A DNA stretch of 64,000 nucleotides from contig CAZMNO010000009.1 of the NCBI GenBank assembly GCA_964567685.1, forward strand, positions 1 through 64,000, in the 5' to 3' direction. This DNA comes from UBA5972 sp964567685. GTDB lineage: Bacteria; Pseudomonadota; Alphaproteobacteria; Rhodobacterales; Rhodobacteraceae. Below are positions 34,140 to 43,330 of this stretch, piece after piece; within the stretch, counting starts at the first letter, position 1; the number at the start of each line of letters is the position of its first letter. The notes under the pieces were generated by a model that was not told the origin of the DNA, made no database searches, and saw only the letters and a list, made by a program, of their open reading frames with translations. Made by a program: the position numbers and the translations under genes.

Positions 34140-34565
34140 GCCCTGCGGTCAGCAGATTTGGCCCGCTGGCCGGGTGGTCGGCGGGTTATTTGCTGTCTCG
34201 TGCTTTTTGGTTGATGAGAGGCGGGCCCGCCATTTGCGGTTAATATGCCGGACGGGGAATTGCCCCGCCACCTGTCGATCTAAGTCGGTTATTCGGCTGG
34301 TTCCCCGGGATGTTTGCCATCACCCGGGAGACCTGCAACCACTTTTGTGCACGGGGAAGGGTTTTAGCGGCAGGGGGTTAGGGATGCGTTAAGGATGCGT
34401 GCGGTGGGTGACCTTGGCTGGCGCCCGACAATGTCACGCGTCGCAGATGTACGGTGGGCAGAGGTGTCAATTCCACGCGTCGTTTGCCTTTTGGAAGACG
34501 TTGCAACAAGTCCTGCGATGGAACCAACAAATGGCGATCGGTCACGGGCAAGTCATTACCGATCT
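34140..34565. other. 426-bp non-coding stretch rich in inverted repeats
   Basis: No protein gene is supported. The stretch holds a 12-bp palindrome GGCGGGCCCGCC (34220-34231), a hairpin CGGGG-AATTG-CCCCG (34253-34267), the nested long-range helices described for 34306-34427, and a direct repeat GGATGCGT (34382-34389 and 34393-34400). It lies between the 3' ends of two convergent genes. Confidence 0.55.
34306..34427 (+). ncRNA. Candidate structured RNA, class unassigned
   Basis: On the plus strand helices nest in register: CGGG (34306-34309) with CCCG (34424-34427), GCC (34316-34318) with GGC (34416-34418), TCACCC (34320-34325) with GGGTGA (34406-34411), CCTGC (34332-34336) with GCAGG (34370-34374), and CAC-TTTT-GTG (34340-34349). 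This is more order than expected from chance, but it was found by eye with no energy calculation. The GGGAGACCTGC segment resembles a B12 box, yet the rest of a cobalamin riboswitch is not clear and no plus-strand gene follows. Confidence 0.3.
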
Positions 34566-35348
34566 TTAAACCCCATAAAACTCAGCCAGGGTTGCGCTAT
34601 ATGCAGCATGTGCATCGTCAAGGCGGGGTTCTCCGTGCCCGCTTATGAGATGCCGGAATCGCAGTTTTTTGAGACGGGCGAAATCTGACGCTTTCGGGTT
34701 AGTGGCTTTTCGCCAGCCAGGGCCGATGTTTGCGGGGCGGAAAAAACCGCCGGCCTCCATCATTGCGGTACCGGTAGCATCAAAGAATTCATCTGGTCCG
34801 GACAAATTCTGAAGACTGTCACAGGAAATCAAAAGCCCGCCATGTCGGTCCAGATGGAGGATGGCTTCTGGTTGATCAATTGTTTCAAACACAAAGACAG
34901 ATGAGCCTGCGCAGGGGCCAGGCTGGCCCGGTGCCAAATACTTGCTCGACGCCTCACCACGGGAGAACTCCATTTTCGGGAGGGTCCAGAAATCGGGATC
35001 GTAGCGGTTAAGATAGAAAGCGTCATCACGCCCGTGAAATGCCCCAAGGCGAACCACGTGTTTCACCTGTCCCATATTGTCGATCTGGGTCAGGCCCTCT
35101 TCATCGAGCCGCAAAGTGTTGATCAGGGTCAGCGCGTCACCATCGCGTAAAATGGTCATGTTACGACTAACATTCATTGATTTGCCACCCGCCACGATGG
35201 TCATCTGACCGACAACAAAAAATACGTCGTCCAGAATTTCGCTGATTGCACCGTGAGAGAGCTGGGCTGGAAAATCAGGCAATGAGCATGTACTTTCTTT
35301 GGTTTGCGATATTTTCTGCCAGACACTAAGCCGGTCAATCAATGACAT
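34566..35348 (-). CDS. MBL-fold hydrolase-like protein without the canonical HxHxDH
   Basis: The 260-residue protein has beta-lactamase-fold features: DDVFFVVGQM, RNMTILRDGDALTLINTLRL, HLDRHGGLLISCDSLQN and HLISGHGEPRL. The place of the metal-binding HxHxDH is taken by LGAFHGRDDAFY, so zinc binding is changed or lost. It resembles MBL-like proteins with an HGxDD motif. The function is unknown. Confidence 0.6.
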   Translation of the reverse strand: MSLIDRLSVWQKISQTKESTCSLPDFPAQLSHGAISEILDDVFFVVGQMTIVAGGKSMNVSRNMTILRDGDALTLINTLRLDEEGLTQIDNMGQVKHVVRLGAFHGRDDAFYLNRYDPDFWTLPKMEFSRGEASSKYLAPGQPGPCAGSSVFVFETIDQPEAILHLDRHGGLLISCDSLQNLSGPDEFFDATGTAMMEAGGFFRPANIGPGWRKATNPKASDFARLKKLRFRHLISGHGEPRLDDAHAAYSATLAEFYGV

Positions 35349-35505
35349 GCAACCTTATGGCAAGCCCGCTTGTGACAAGTTTGTCAATGCCTGGCTTTTA
35401 TCTCTGTCTTGATACCCACTTCTACGCAACATAGGTAACGGGCCATTTTTCGACAAATTGGGCAAAACCCAGAAATCCAGCGCCTCTGTCCGGTTGTTCC
35501 CCGCC

Positions 35506-35931
35506 CTAATCCCCCACCGGATAAGCCGCCCCGTCTTTTTGCCCACCTGCTGCCGATGACGCATGACGGTGGGTCCATTTCCAGCCGTCGGCGCGTTTCA
35601 CCAGGCCGACCGACCAGCGGACCGGGACGCTCAGGGCCTTGCCGTCAATCTCAAGATGGATCGTCAGGGTGGCCGCCACGACCGCCGCATCGCCGGTCTG
35701 GGTGACATGGCGCCAGTGCCATTCGAACTGTTTTGCCGTCGCATCATGGAAGTTTCGCGCAAACACCCCTTCGACCGTGGCGCGGGTTGCGCATAACTCA
35801 TCCGCCCCGGTGCCGATCAGAGATATATCGCTCTCTGCATCAAATAACGCCATCAGGCGCGGCAGATCCTTGGCGCAATAGGCTTCGGCGTATTCCTCGA
35901 ATGAGGCGAGGATGTCTTGCTGGTCGGTCAT
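35506..35931 (-). CDS. NTF2-like (SnoaL/DUF4440-type) protein
   Basis: The 141-residue protein has the cone-shaped NTF2 pattern: an N-terminal helix (ILASFEEYAEAYCAKDLPRLMALF), DAESDISLIGTG, and strands ending in VRWSVGLVKRADGWKWTHRHAS. Start 35931 is used; the nine upstream codons from 35958 look non-coding. Members are diverse enzymes or binding proteins; no specific role can be read. Confidence 0.75.
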   Translation of the reverse strand: MTDQQDILASFEEYAEAYCAKDLPRLMALFDAESDISLIGTGADELCATRATVEGVFARNFHDATAKQFEWHWRHVTQTGDAAVVAATLTIHLEIDGKALSVPVRWSVGLVKRADGWKWTHRHASSAAGGQKDGAAYPVGD

Positions 35932-36006
35932 AATTTGCCCCTGTTCACGTGGTCGCATCGGGGCAGGCTAGCAGACTGTGGAATGAATGCACGGTTTCTT
36001 TTAGCG

Positions 36007-36804
36007 CTAGGCTGCAGCAGCTGCGAGACGGACCAGCCAGTCGCGCACGAGTGCATTGAAAACGTCGGGACGTTCGAACACCAGGCCGTGCCCGGCAGCA
36101 TCCAGCACGGCCAGGGTTGCGCGTGGGAATTGCGGCACCAGATCCATGGCGTCCAGATATCCCGACATGCTGTCCTGCCGGCCGGCAATGATCAGGCTTG
36201 GTTTCTCGAAAACCGGTGCGTCACCCTTTGTGTGGAAAGAGAAATCGAAGGCTTCGCACACTCTGGCATCCTGTGCGGCATCGAATATTTCCTTGGCAGG
36301 CGTCACTACCCGCCGGGTCTTTGCAAGTATGTCGCGGCTGTGCACGACCATGAAGTTTTCAAACCGCCAGATTTCTTCATGCGCCAGTTCCGGCCGAATT
36401 GACGGGTCCGGTTCAATCGTCTGGTGGGCAGGCAAACGGGCCGGGTCTGCTGACGGATTACCACCGGGCACGATCAGTGCCGCGCCGGTCACCCTTTCTG
36501 GCCAAAGGTGCACGATCCCGCGGGCGATATAGCTGCCGCGCGACAGCCCGATGATGGCAAAGCTCCGGTTCGCAAGAACCTCGTCGGCGAAATCCACTAC
36601 CGCAGCCAACAGGTCATCTTGTGAGTTTATGTTGTCCCGTGGCGGGCTTAGCCCGTGGCCGGGCATGTCCACGTAGACGCGTTGCCAGCCTTCGGTTTCC
36701 TGAAAGATCGGCTCAAGCGTTTCGACCATATACCGGTGATCCAGCGTCACCCCGTGCAGGATCAGTAGAGGCCGTCCCTCGCCGATGATCACGTGATGCA
36801 GCAT
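36007..36804 (-). CDS. Alpha/beta hydrolase
   Basis: The 265-residue hydrolase has LLILHGVTLDHRY, VDMPGHGLSP, a nucleophile elbow GLSRGS, the acid region GRQDSMSGYLD and the catalytic His in LDAAGHGLVFERPD. It lies about 75 bp downstream of the NTF2-like gene in the opposite sense of reading order but on the same strand. The substrate is unknown. Confidence 0.85.
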   Translation of the reverse strand: MLHHVIIGEGRPLLILHGVTLDHRYMVETLEPIFQETEGWQRVYVDMPGHGLSPPRDNINSQDDLLAAVVDFADEVLANRSFAIIGLSRGSYIARGIVHLWPERVTGAALIVPGGNPSADPARLPAHQTIEPDPSIRPELAHEEIWRFENFMVVHSRDILAKTRRVVTPAKEIFDAAQDARVCEAFDFSFHTKGDAPVFEKPSLIIAGRQDSMSGYLDAMDLVPQFPRATLAVLDAAGHGLVFERPDVFNALVRDWLVRLAAAAA

Positions 36805-36880
36805 ATGTTCCCCCGGATGCAGATTGACCCGAATTCAGGGGTGAAGTCCAGTGCGTGGCTGACTGGGAGCACGCTGCTGC

Positions 36881-36956
36881 CCCGGACCTGATCCCGGGTC
36901 GCCTGGCGTCAATGTGCCCGCCCGGTTTCCCGGTGGTCCCGCATCAAGTGCGGGAC
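36881..36956. repeat. REP-like palindromes
   Basis: CCCGG-ACCTGATC-CCGGG (36881-36898) and GTCCCGCA-TCAAG-TGCGGGAC (36936-36956) are short inverted repeats of the type scattered between genes in many alphaproteobacteria. They lie between the hydrolase start and the 3' end of the dehydrogenase gene. Confidence 0.5.
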
Positions 36957-37017
36957 AGCCGAGCCAGATTTAAAACGCGGAGTGCCATTACTTGCGGGTC
37001 TCCGCCTGTTCAGACCT

Positions 37018-37040
37018 CAAACGCTCCCCCGGAGCGTTTG
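37018..37040 (-). terminator. Hairpin after the dehydrogenase gene
   Basis: CAAACGCTCC (37018-37027) pairs perfectly with GGAGCGTTTG (37031-37040) around a CCC loop, 24 bp past the stop codon of the minus-strand gene. No T run follows, so it may be a processing or stabilising hairpin rather than a strong terminator. Confidence 0.55.
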
Positions 37041-37063
37041 CCGGACTGCGTCCGGGCCGGGCT

Positions 37064-39556
37064 TCACCCATCCACACGAATGTTCGCGTTGGTTGGGTCA
37101 TAGGGGCTGTCCACAGTGATTTCCGCGTCCCACAGCTCGCGCAGCATGCGCACTTTCAGCTTCTGGCCCGGTTTGGCAAGCTCTGGCGGCACATAGCCCA
37201 TGCCGATCTGTTTGCCGAAATGTACCGAATAGCCGCCGGAGGTCAGGCGGCCGACCTTCTGACCATCCAGCAGAAGCGCCTCGCGGCCCCAGGGATCGGC
37301 ATCGTCAGGCCCGTCGATCCGCAGGGTGACGCATTGGGCGCGGATGCCCTTGGCTTCCATTTCAGCCTTGCCGTGGAAGTCTTTGGAGAGGTCGATGAAA
37401 CGCGGCAGATCGGCCTCGGCAGGTGTGGCGTCGCGACCAAGTTCGGTGCCGAAAGCGCGATAGGATTTCTCCTGCCTCAGCCAGTTCTGCGCCCGTGCGC
37501 CGACCAGTTTCAGCCCATGCTCTTCACCGGCTTTGGCAATGAGATCAAAGAGATAGTTCTGCATTTCAATCGGGTGATGCAGCTCCCAGCCAAGCTCGCC
37601 GGTATAGGCAACGCGGATCGCGTTGACCGGGCACATGCCAAGTTCGATCGGACGTGCCGACAGCCAAGGGAAGCGCTTGTTGGAAAGCGCGGTTTCAGGA
37701 TCGGCATCACGGATGATCTTTTTCAGAACATCGCGGGATTTCGGCCCGGCGATGGCGAAGACGCCCCATTGGCTGGTGACGTCGTGGATCTCGATATAGC
37801 CAAACTCATCCATCTTGTCTTCGGCGGCCTTGCGCAGGAAGTCGGCGTCATAGGCTGTCCAGGCACCGGCGGAAACCAGGTAGTAGTCGTTCTCGCCATT
37901 GCGCACGATTGTGTATTCGGTGCGGGTGGTGCCATGGGATGTCAGCGCGTAGGTCAGGTTGATGCGCCCCACACGCGGCAGCTTGTTACAGGTGAACCAG
38001 TCCAGAAACGCGGTTGCGCCCGGGCCCTTGACCACATGTTTGGTGAAAGCGGTGGCGTCGATCATGCCAACACCTTCGCGGATCGCCTTGGCTTCCTCGA
38101 GAGCATATTGCCACCAGCCGCCACGGCGGAATGAGCGGCTGTCGTGATCGCTGAAACCTTCAGGGGCGAAGTAGTTGGGGCGCTCCCAGCCGTTGACAAA
38201 GCCGAACTGCGCGCCATTTGCCGCCATCCGGTCATAACAGGGGGCCGTGCGCAGCGGGCGGCAGGCGGGGCGCTCTTCATCGGGGTGGTGCAGAATGTAG
38301 ACGTGGTCGTAGCATTCCTCGTTCTTGCGAGCCGCAAACTCGGTGGTCATCCAGTCGCCGTAGCGTTTAGGATCGAGCGACGCCATGTCGATCTCAGCTT
38401 CGCCATCGACCATCATCTGCGCCAGATAATAGCCGGTGCCGCCAGCGGCGGTGATGCCAAAGGAAAAGCCTTCGGCCAGCCACATGTTTCTGAGGCCCGG
38501 CGCCGGGCCGACCAGAGGGTTGCCATCGGGTGTATAACAGATCGGTCCGTTGAAATCGTCTTTGAGACCACTTTCCTCGCAGGACGGCATGCGGTGGATC
38601 ATCGCCATATACTGCTCTTCGATCCGCTCCAGATCGAGCGGGAACAGATCGGCCCGGAAACTGTCGGGCACGCCATATTCAAACCGGGCCGGCGCGTGTT
38701 TTTCATAAACGCCCAAAATCCAGCCACCGCGTTCTTCGCGCACGTAGGATTGCGCATCGGCATCGCGGATCACGGGGTGTTCGGGGTTGCCGTCGGCACG
38801 CCACTTCTGCAGCGTCGGGTCAACATCGGTGACGATGAACTGATGCTCAACCGGGATCGCGGGGATCTTGATGCCAAGCTGTTTAGCGGTGCGTTGGGCG
38901 TGGTTACCGGTGGCGGTCACCACGTGTTCGGCATGGATTTCAAAGGTTTCGTCACCCGCAACCAGATTGCCGCCCTTTTCGACCATGATGGTACCGCGCA
39001 CGATCCATTCGCTGCCGGTCCATTCGTAGCTGTCGACCTGACGCTTGCGGATGATCTCGACCCCGCGCTGGCGCGCGCCCTTGGCCATTGCCATGGTGAC
39101 ATCAGCCGGGTTGATATAGCCGTCGGTCGGATGGTAGATCGCGCCTTTCAGATCCTCGGTTCTGATCATCGGCCAGCGGGCCTTGATCTCGTCCGGTGTC
39201 AGAAACTCAAATTCGACGCCGACGGTTTCAGCCGTTGCGGCATAAAGCATGTATTCATCCATGCGCTCCTGCGTTTGCGCCATGCGCAGATTACCAACGA
39301 CCGAGAAGCCGGCATTGAGGCCGGTTTCCGCCTCAAGCTCTTTGTAGAACTTGACGGAATAGTCATGAATATGGGTTGTCGCATAGGACATGTTGAACAG
39401 AGGCAACAGGCCAGCCGCGTGCCAGGTGGACCCCGATGTCAGCTCGTCGCGTTCAAGCAGAACCACGTCTTTCCAGCCTGCTTTGGCCAGATGATAGGCG
39501 ATCCCCGCACCAACGGCGCCGCCGCCGACTACGCAGGCTTTTACATGGGTTTTCAT
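37064..39556 (-). CDS. Dimethylglycine/sarcosine dehydrogenase-type flavoprotein with GcvT domain
   Basis: The 830-residue protein has an N-terminal DAO-type FAD domain (CVVGGGAVGAGIAYHLAKAG, LLERDELTSGSTWHAAGLLP), a FAO_M linker (about 375-430) and a C-terminal GcvT/aminomethyltransferase-type folate domain (about 430-800: AYTGELGWELHHP, KDFHGKAEM, GYVPPELAKPGQ). Relatives demethylate dimethylglycine or sarcosine and pass the C1 unit to tetrahydrofolate. The Trp in the HAAGLLP region (STWHAAG) is where the covalent FAD histidine lies in mammalian enzymes. The start at 39556 has GGAG nine bases upstream. Confidence 0.85.
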   Translation of the reverse strand: MKTHVKACVVGGGAVGAGIAYHLAKAGWKDVVLLERDELTSGSTWHAAGLLPLFNMSYATTHIHDYSVKFYKELEAETGLNAGFSVVGNLRMAQTQERMDEYMLYAATAETVGVEFEFLTPDEIKARWPMIRTEDLKGAIYHPTDGYINPADVTMAMAKGARQRGVEIIRKRQVDSYEWTGSEWIVRGTIMVEKGGNLVAGDETFEIHAEHVVTATGNHAQRTAKQLGIKIPAIPVEHQFIVTDVDPTLQKWRADGNPEHPVIRDADAQSYVREERGGWILGVYEKHAPARFEYGVPDSFRADLFPLDLERIEEQYMAMIHRMPSCEESGLKDDFNGPICYTPDGNPLVGPAPGLRNMWLAEGFSFGITAAGGTGYYLAQMMVDGEAEIDMASLDPKRYGDWMTTEFAARKNEECYDHVYILHHPDEERPACRPLRTAPCYDRMAANGAQFGFVNGWERPNYFAPEGFSDHDSRSFRRGGWWQYALEEAKAIREGVGMIDATAFTKHVVKGPGATAFLDWFTCNKLPRVGRINLTYALTSHGTTRTEYTIVRNGENDYYLVSAGAWTAYDADFLRKAAEDKMDEFGYIEIHDVTSQWGVFAIAGPKSRDVLKKIIRDADPETALSNKRFPWLSARPIELGMCPVNAIRVAYTGELGWELHHPIEMQNYLFDLIAKAGEEHGLKLVGARAQNWLRQEKSYRAFGTELGRDATPAEADLPRFIDLSKDFHGKAEMEAKGIRAQCVTLRIDGPDDADPWGREALLLDGQKVGRLTSGGYSVHFGKQIGMGYVPPELAKPGQKLKVRMLRELWDAEITVDSPYDPTNANIRVDG

Positions 39557-39684
39557 GTCCGAATTCTCCAACAAACATTGAGTTGGCGGTAAATTGCAGA
39601 ATTTCACGCCCCCCGGCTAGGGAGAGTCGACTTGGCCCTGAGCGAAAACGACATTCGCGTCGGAATTAGATGGTTTTTTTGGCT

Positions 39685-40896
39685 TCAGCCGAGCACCCGC
39701 TCCAGATTGGCGATCAGGTCTTCGGGGTCTTCAAGGCCAACCGACATGCGGAAGATCCCGTCACCGGCAAAGGTGCGGTAGCTCTTTGCCGCGGCACCGG
39801 TGAGCCGGAACGACGTTTCCAGCAGATCGTCGGTTCCCATCAGGAATATAAGGCTTCGGTGATGGCCCAGTGACACCGCGTAATGGATGATTTCAAGGTC
39901 GGTCACCATCTTGTCGGCCAGCGCGTCGCATTGCTCTTTGCTGCCCACCTGAAAGGCCAGCATGGCGGAAAAGTTCTGCATCTGTGCCTTTGCCAGATCA
40001 TGCTGCGGGTGGCTTTCAAGCCCCGGATAGATCACGCGTGTGACTTTTGGGTGGTTTTCCAGCCAACGCGCCACTTCTGTCGCACCTGCTTCATGCGCCT
40101 TCATCCTGAGCGGTAGTGTCGAGACCCCGCGCGCGATCAGCCAGGCGTTGAAGGGTGACATGATTCCGCCGTGGTGAATACCGGCCTCAAACCGCAGCTT
40201 TCCCACCAGTTCGCGCGATCCGGCAATCGCACCCCCGACAGCATCGCCATGCCCGCAGAGGTATTTGGTCGCCGAATGCATGATCAGATCAACGCCAAGT
40301 TCAGCGGCGTTGCAGCCGAGCGGCGTGGCGAAGGTGTTGTCACAGGACACCAGTGCACCTGCCGCGTGCCCGAGCTTTGCCACCGCATTCAGATCGGTCA
40401 GCCGCAGGATCGGATTGACCGGTGTTTCGCAATGGATCAGCTTTGTGTTGGGGCGGATGGCGGCGGCAACCGCAGCCAGATCGGACATGTCGACAAAACT
40501 GACCTCGACCCCGAACCGGGGCAGGGTATCACGGCCAAGTTCAGCCACCCCGGCATAGGACACATCGGAAATGATTGCGTGATCACCGGCGGACAGAAAG
40601 GTCAGGAAAATCGCCGTTGCCGCCGCCATGCCCGAAGCGGTACAGAGACAATCCTCCACCCCTTCCAGAGCCGCCAGCTTCTTTTCCAGCATCGAAACCG
40701 TGGGATTGGCCCAGCGCGCATAAAGCCAGGGGCTGTCTTCGGTCAGGTCATGGGCGGAAAACCCTGCCGCCTCTTCCACAGCGAAGGTCGAGGACATGTG
40801 GATCGGTGGGGCTGACGCAAGCGTTCCGGGATCAGGCCCTTCGCCTGCATGAATCGCAGTTGTCTGAACGCCGGTATAGCGGTTGCTTTTGGCCAT
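39685..40896 (-). CDS. Cys/Met metabolism PLP-dependent enzyme
   Basis: The 403-residue trans-sulfuration enzyme has the PLP lysine in MHSATKYLCGHGDA, YARWANPTVSMLE, ASGMAAATAIFL and SCDNTFATP. Family members include cystathionine gamma-synthase, cystathionine lyases and methionine gamma-lyase, which cannot be told apart by eye here. It is 128 bp from the flavoprotein gene on the same strand; both could serve methyl/sulfur amine metabolism, but that is inference. Confidence 0.88.
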   Translation of the reverse strand: MAKSNRYTGVQTTAIHAGEGPDPGTLASAPPIHMSSTFAVEEAAGFSAHDLTEDSPWLYARWANPTVSMLEKKLAALEGVEDCLCTASGMAAATAIFLTFLSAGDHAIISDVSYAGVAELGRDTLPRFGVEVSFVDMSDLAAVAAAIRPNTKLIHCETPVNPILRLTDLNAVAKLGHAAGALVSCDNTFATPLGCNAAELGVDLIMHSATKYLCGHGDAVGGAIAGSRELVGKLRFEAGIHHGGIMSPFNAWLIARGVSTLPLRMKAHEAGATEVARWLENHPKVTRVIYPGLESHPQHDLAKAQMQNFSAMLAFQVGSKEQCDALADKMVTDLEIIHYAVSLGHHRSLIFLMGTDDLLETSFRLTGAAAKSYRTFAGDGIFRMSVGLEDPEDLIANLERVLG

Positions 40897-41018
40897 GATC
40901 GAGAATCTCCCTGTCAGTCGGGCAAACAGAAGCTCAGGCGCGAAAAAGTTACAACTGAAATGTGGTCAATCCCGGCTGGCATCCATAGATAAGGGAGCGA
41001 CAGAACAGGAGCGCCGCC

Positions 41019-43052
41019 ATGACCAACCCCTTTCTTGCCGATTGGACCGGGACGTTTTCGCTGCCGCCGTTTGACGAAATCAGCGATGAACATTTCGCAC
41101 CGGCCTTTGAAGAGGCGTTCCGCCAGTCGCGTGCGGCGATCAAAGCCATAGTCAACACTTCAAGCGCTCCAAGTTTCGCCAACACTATCGAGGAGCTGGA
41201 GCGCGCTGATCATTTAATGGACAAGGTGGCCGGAGTCTTTTTCAACCTTGTCGGGGCGAATTCGAACGAGGCGCTGGAAGCACTGCAACGGGATCTTTCG
41301 CCGAAATTCGCTGAACTTCATTCTGAAACCATGATGAACGAAGCCCTGTTTGGCCGCATCAAAATCCTCTTTGACGCTGATCCACCCCTTGATCTTACCG
41401 CTGAGCAGGCACGTGTTCTGATGCTCTATCATCGGATGTTCGTGCGCTCGGGCGCGGCCCTGACAGGTGCAGCCCGTGACCGGTTTGCCGAGATCGGCAA
41501 GCGCCTGGCCGTGCTTGGGACATCATTCGCGCAAAACCTGCTGGCGGATGAACGCGACTGGTTCATGCTGCTTGCCGAGGCTGATCTTGAAGGCTTGCCT
41601 GAATTTCTGCGCGCTGCCGCACGGCAGGCCGCGACCGAGCGCGGCAAAGAGGGCTATGCCATCACCCTGTCCCGCTCGCTGATCGTGCCGTTTTTGCAGT
41701 TTTCCACCCGTCGTGATCTGCGCGAGCAAGCGTTCAGGGCCTGGGGGGCCCGTGGCGAAAACGGAGGGAGTACCGATAATCGCGAGATCGTGCACGAAAC
41801 CCTTGCCCTGCGGCAGGAAAAGGCGCGATTGCTGGGCTATGACAGTTTTTCCGACTTCAAGCTTGAACCGGAAATGGCAAAAACACCGGACGCGGTGCGC
41901 GCGCTTTTAATGGCGGTCTGGGAACCGGCGAAAGCGCAAGCTGATCGTGATGCCGAGATACTGACGAACATGATGCATAGCGAGGGGATCAACGGTAATC
42001 TGGAACCCTGGGACTGGCGCCATTACGCCGAGAAACGGCGCCTGGCAGAGCATGATCTGGATGAGACGGAGCTAAAGCCTTATTTCCAGCTTAACCAGAT
42101 GATTAAAGCCGCCTTTGACTGCGCCGGCAAGTTGTTCGGTCTGACTTTTCATCCGCTATCCGTGCCGCTTTACCACAAGGACGCGCGTGCCTGGGAAGTG
42201 CGCAAGGAAGGTCGGCATCTGGCCGTCTTTATCGGCGATTATTTTGCGCGACCATCAAAGCGCTCCGGCGCCTGGTGTTCGGGGTTTCGTCAGCAATCGC
42301 GCCTTGATGGCGAGGTGCGGCCGATCGTTGTGAATGTCTGTAATTTTGCCAAGGCACCTGATGACGCGCCCGATCTATTGACCTTTGACGACGCAACCAC
42401 GCTTTTCCACGAGTTTGGCCACGCCCTTCACGGTATGCTGTCAGATCTCACCTACCAGATGATCTCGGGCACCAGCGTCGCCCGCGATTTTGTTGAACTG
42501 CCAAGCCAGCTTTACGAGCACTGGCTGACCGTGCCTGAGGTGTTGCGGACCTACGCAACACATGCGGAAACCGGCAAACCGATCCCTGACGATCTGCTGC
42601 AACGCCTGCTTGCGGCGAAGAATTTCGATCAAGGTTTTCAGACCGTTGAATATACCGCTAGCGCGTTGGTCGATCTGGCCTATCACGCCGGAGCAGCGCC
42701 TGACGATCCGATGGCGTTTCAGGCTGATGTTCTTGCTGCGCTCGGATTACCTGCTGCCATTCACATGCGCCACGCTACCCCGCATTTCGCCCATGTTTTT
42801 GCCGGTGACGGATATTCGTCCGGCTATTATTCCTACATGTGGTCCGAGGTGATGGATGCCGACGCTTTTCAGGCTTTTGACGATGCGGGCGATCCCTTTG
42901 ATCGCGAATTGGCCAATCGGCTTGAGACGCACATTTATGCCGCCGGCGGTTCGCAGGAGGCAGATGATCTTTATCGCGGTTTTCGGGGCGTGTTGCCCAA
43001 TGTGGGCGCCCTTTTGAAACAGCGCGGATTGAGCGAATCAACCAGCCATTAA
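41019..43052 (+). CDS. M3-family oligopeptidase (Dcp/OpdA type)
   Basis: The 677-residue zinc metallopeptidase has HEFGHALHG as HExxH motif (about residues 465-470) with the third ligand Glu downstream. The MAx start, ADHLMDKVAGVFFNL and SYMWSEVMDADAFQAF near the end are typical of M3A peptidyl-dipeptidases. No signal peptide is present, so it is cytoplasmic peptide turnover. AGGAGCGCC stands before the ATG. Confidence 0.93.
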   Translation: MTNPFLADWTGTFSLPPFDEISDEHFAPAFEEAFRQSRAAIKAIVNTSSAPSFANTIEELERADHLMDKVAGVFFNLVGANSNEALEALQRDLSPKFAELHSETMMNEALFGRIKILFDADPPLDLTAEQARVLMLYHRMFVRSGAALTGAARDRFAEIGKRLAVLGTSFAQNLLADERDWFMLLAEADLEGLPEFLRAAARQAATERGKEGYAITLSRSLIVPFLQFSTRRDLREQAFRAWGARGENGGSTDNREIVHETLALRQEKARLLGYDSFSDFKLEPEMAKTPDAVRALLMAVWEPAKAQADRDAEILTNMMHSEGINGNLEPWDWRHYAEKRRLAEHDLDETELKPYFQLNQMIKAAFDCAGKLFGLTFHPLSVPLYHKDARAWEVRKEGRHLAVFIGDYFARPSKRSGAWCSGFRQQSRLDGEVRPIVVNVCNFAKAPDDAPDLLTFDDATTLFHEFGHALHGMLSDLTYQMISGTSVARDFVELPSQLYEHWLTVPEVLRTYATHAETGKPIPDDLLQRLLAAKNFDQGFQTVEYTASALVDLAYHAGAAPDDPMAFQADVLAALGLPAAIHMRHATPHFAHVFAGDGYSSGYYSYMWSEVMDADAFQAFDDAGDPFDRELANRLETHIYAAGGSQEADDLYRGFRGVLPNVGALLKQRGLSESTSH

Positions 43053-43159
43053 CACTTACCAGATTGTTGCCGGATTCGATACAAATCAAGAAAATCCTCT
43101 CTATTATTTCGTTGCAATTCCAACAGCTTAAACTGCTTTTGTGAAATTGTGGCATAACT

Positions 43160-43306
43160 ATGACAAACCACAAATGGCTGGCGGTAAATCGACCCGTCAG
43201 GGTGCCTGCAGCTTCCCATTGTGAAGGCTCACTTTCTAAAATGGTTCAGGAATGGGACCCTGACGATCTGGCAGTGCTTCAGGATTTCTCAAAACGACTG
43301 GGATAA
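43160..43306 (+). CDS. Possible 48-residue small protein or gene remnant
   Basis: An ATG at 43160 opens 48 codons ending in TAA (43304-43306). The C-terminal part (SKMVQEWDPDDLAVLQDFSKRLG) has an acidic, amphipathic helix look, similar in style to the C-terminus of MarR proteins. No good ribosome-binding site is seen. It may be a remnant rather than a working gene. Confidence 0.25.
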   Translation: MTNHKWLAVNRPVRVPAASHCEGSLSKMVQEWDPDDLAVLQDFSKRLG

Positions 43307-43330
43307 CACCTGTCGCTACCGGAGTGTTGG

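Noticed and set aside
34290..34345. Cobalamin riboswitch
   Set aside because: Only a B12-box-like segment and a CCCCGCCACCTGT string are seen; the GCCACTG and GGGAAGG elements are not in clear order and no plus-strand gene lies downstream.
36992..38134. 380-codon plus-strand open frame
   Set aside because: Also antisense to the flavoprotein gene and without protein features.
38144..39592. 482-codon plus-strand open frame opposite the flavoprotein gene
   Set aside because: It is the antisense shadow of a gene with clear FAD and GcvT motifs; its translation has no recognisable domain.
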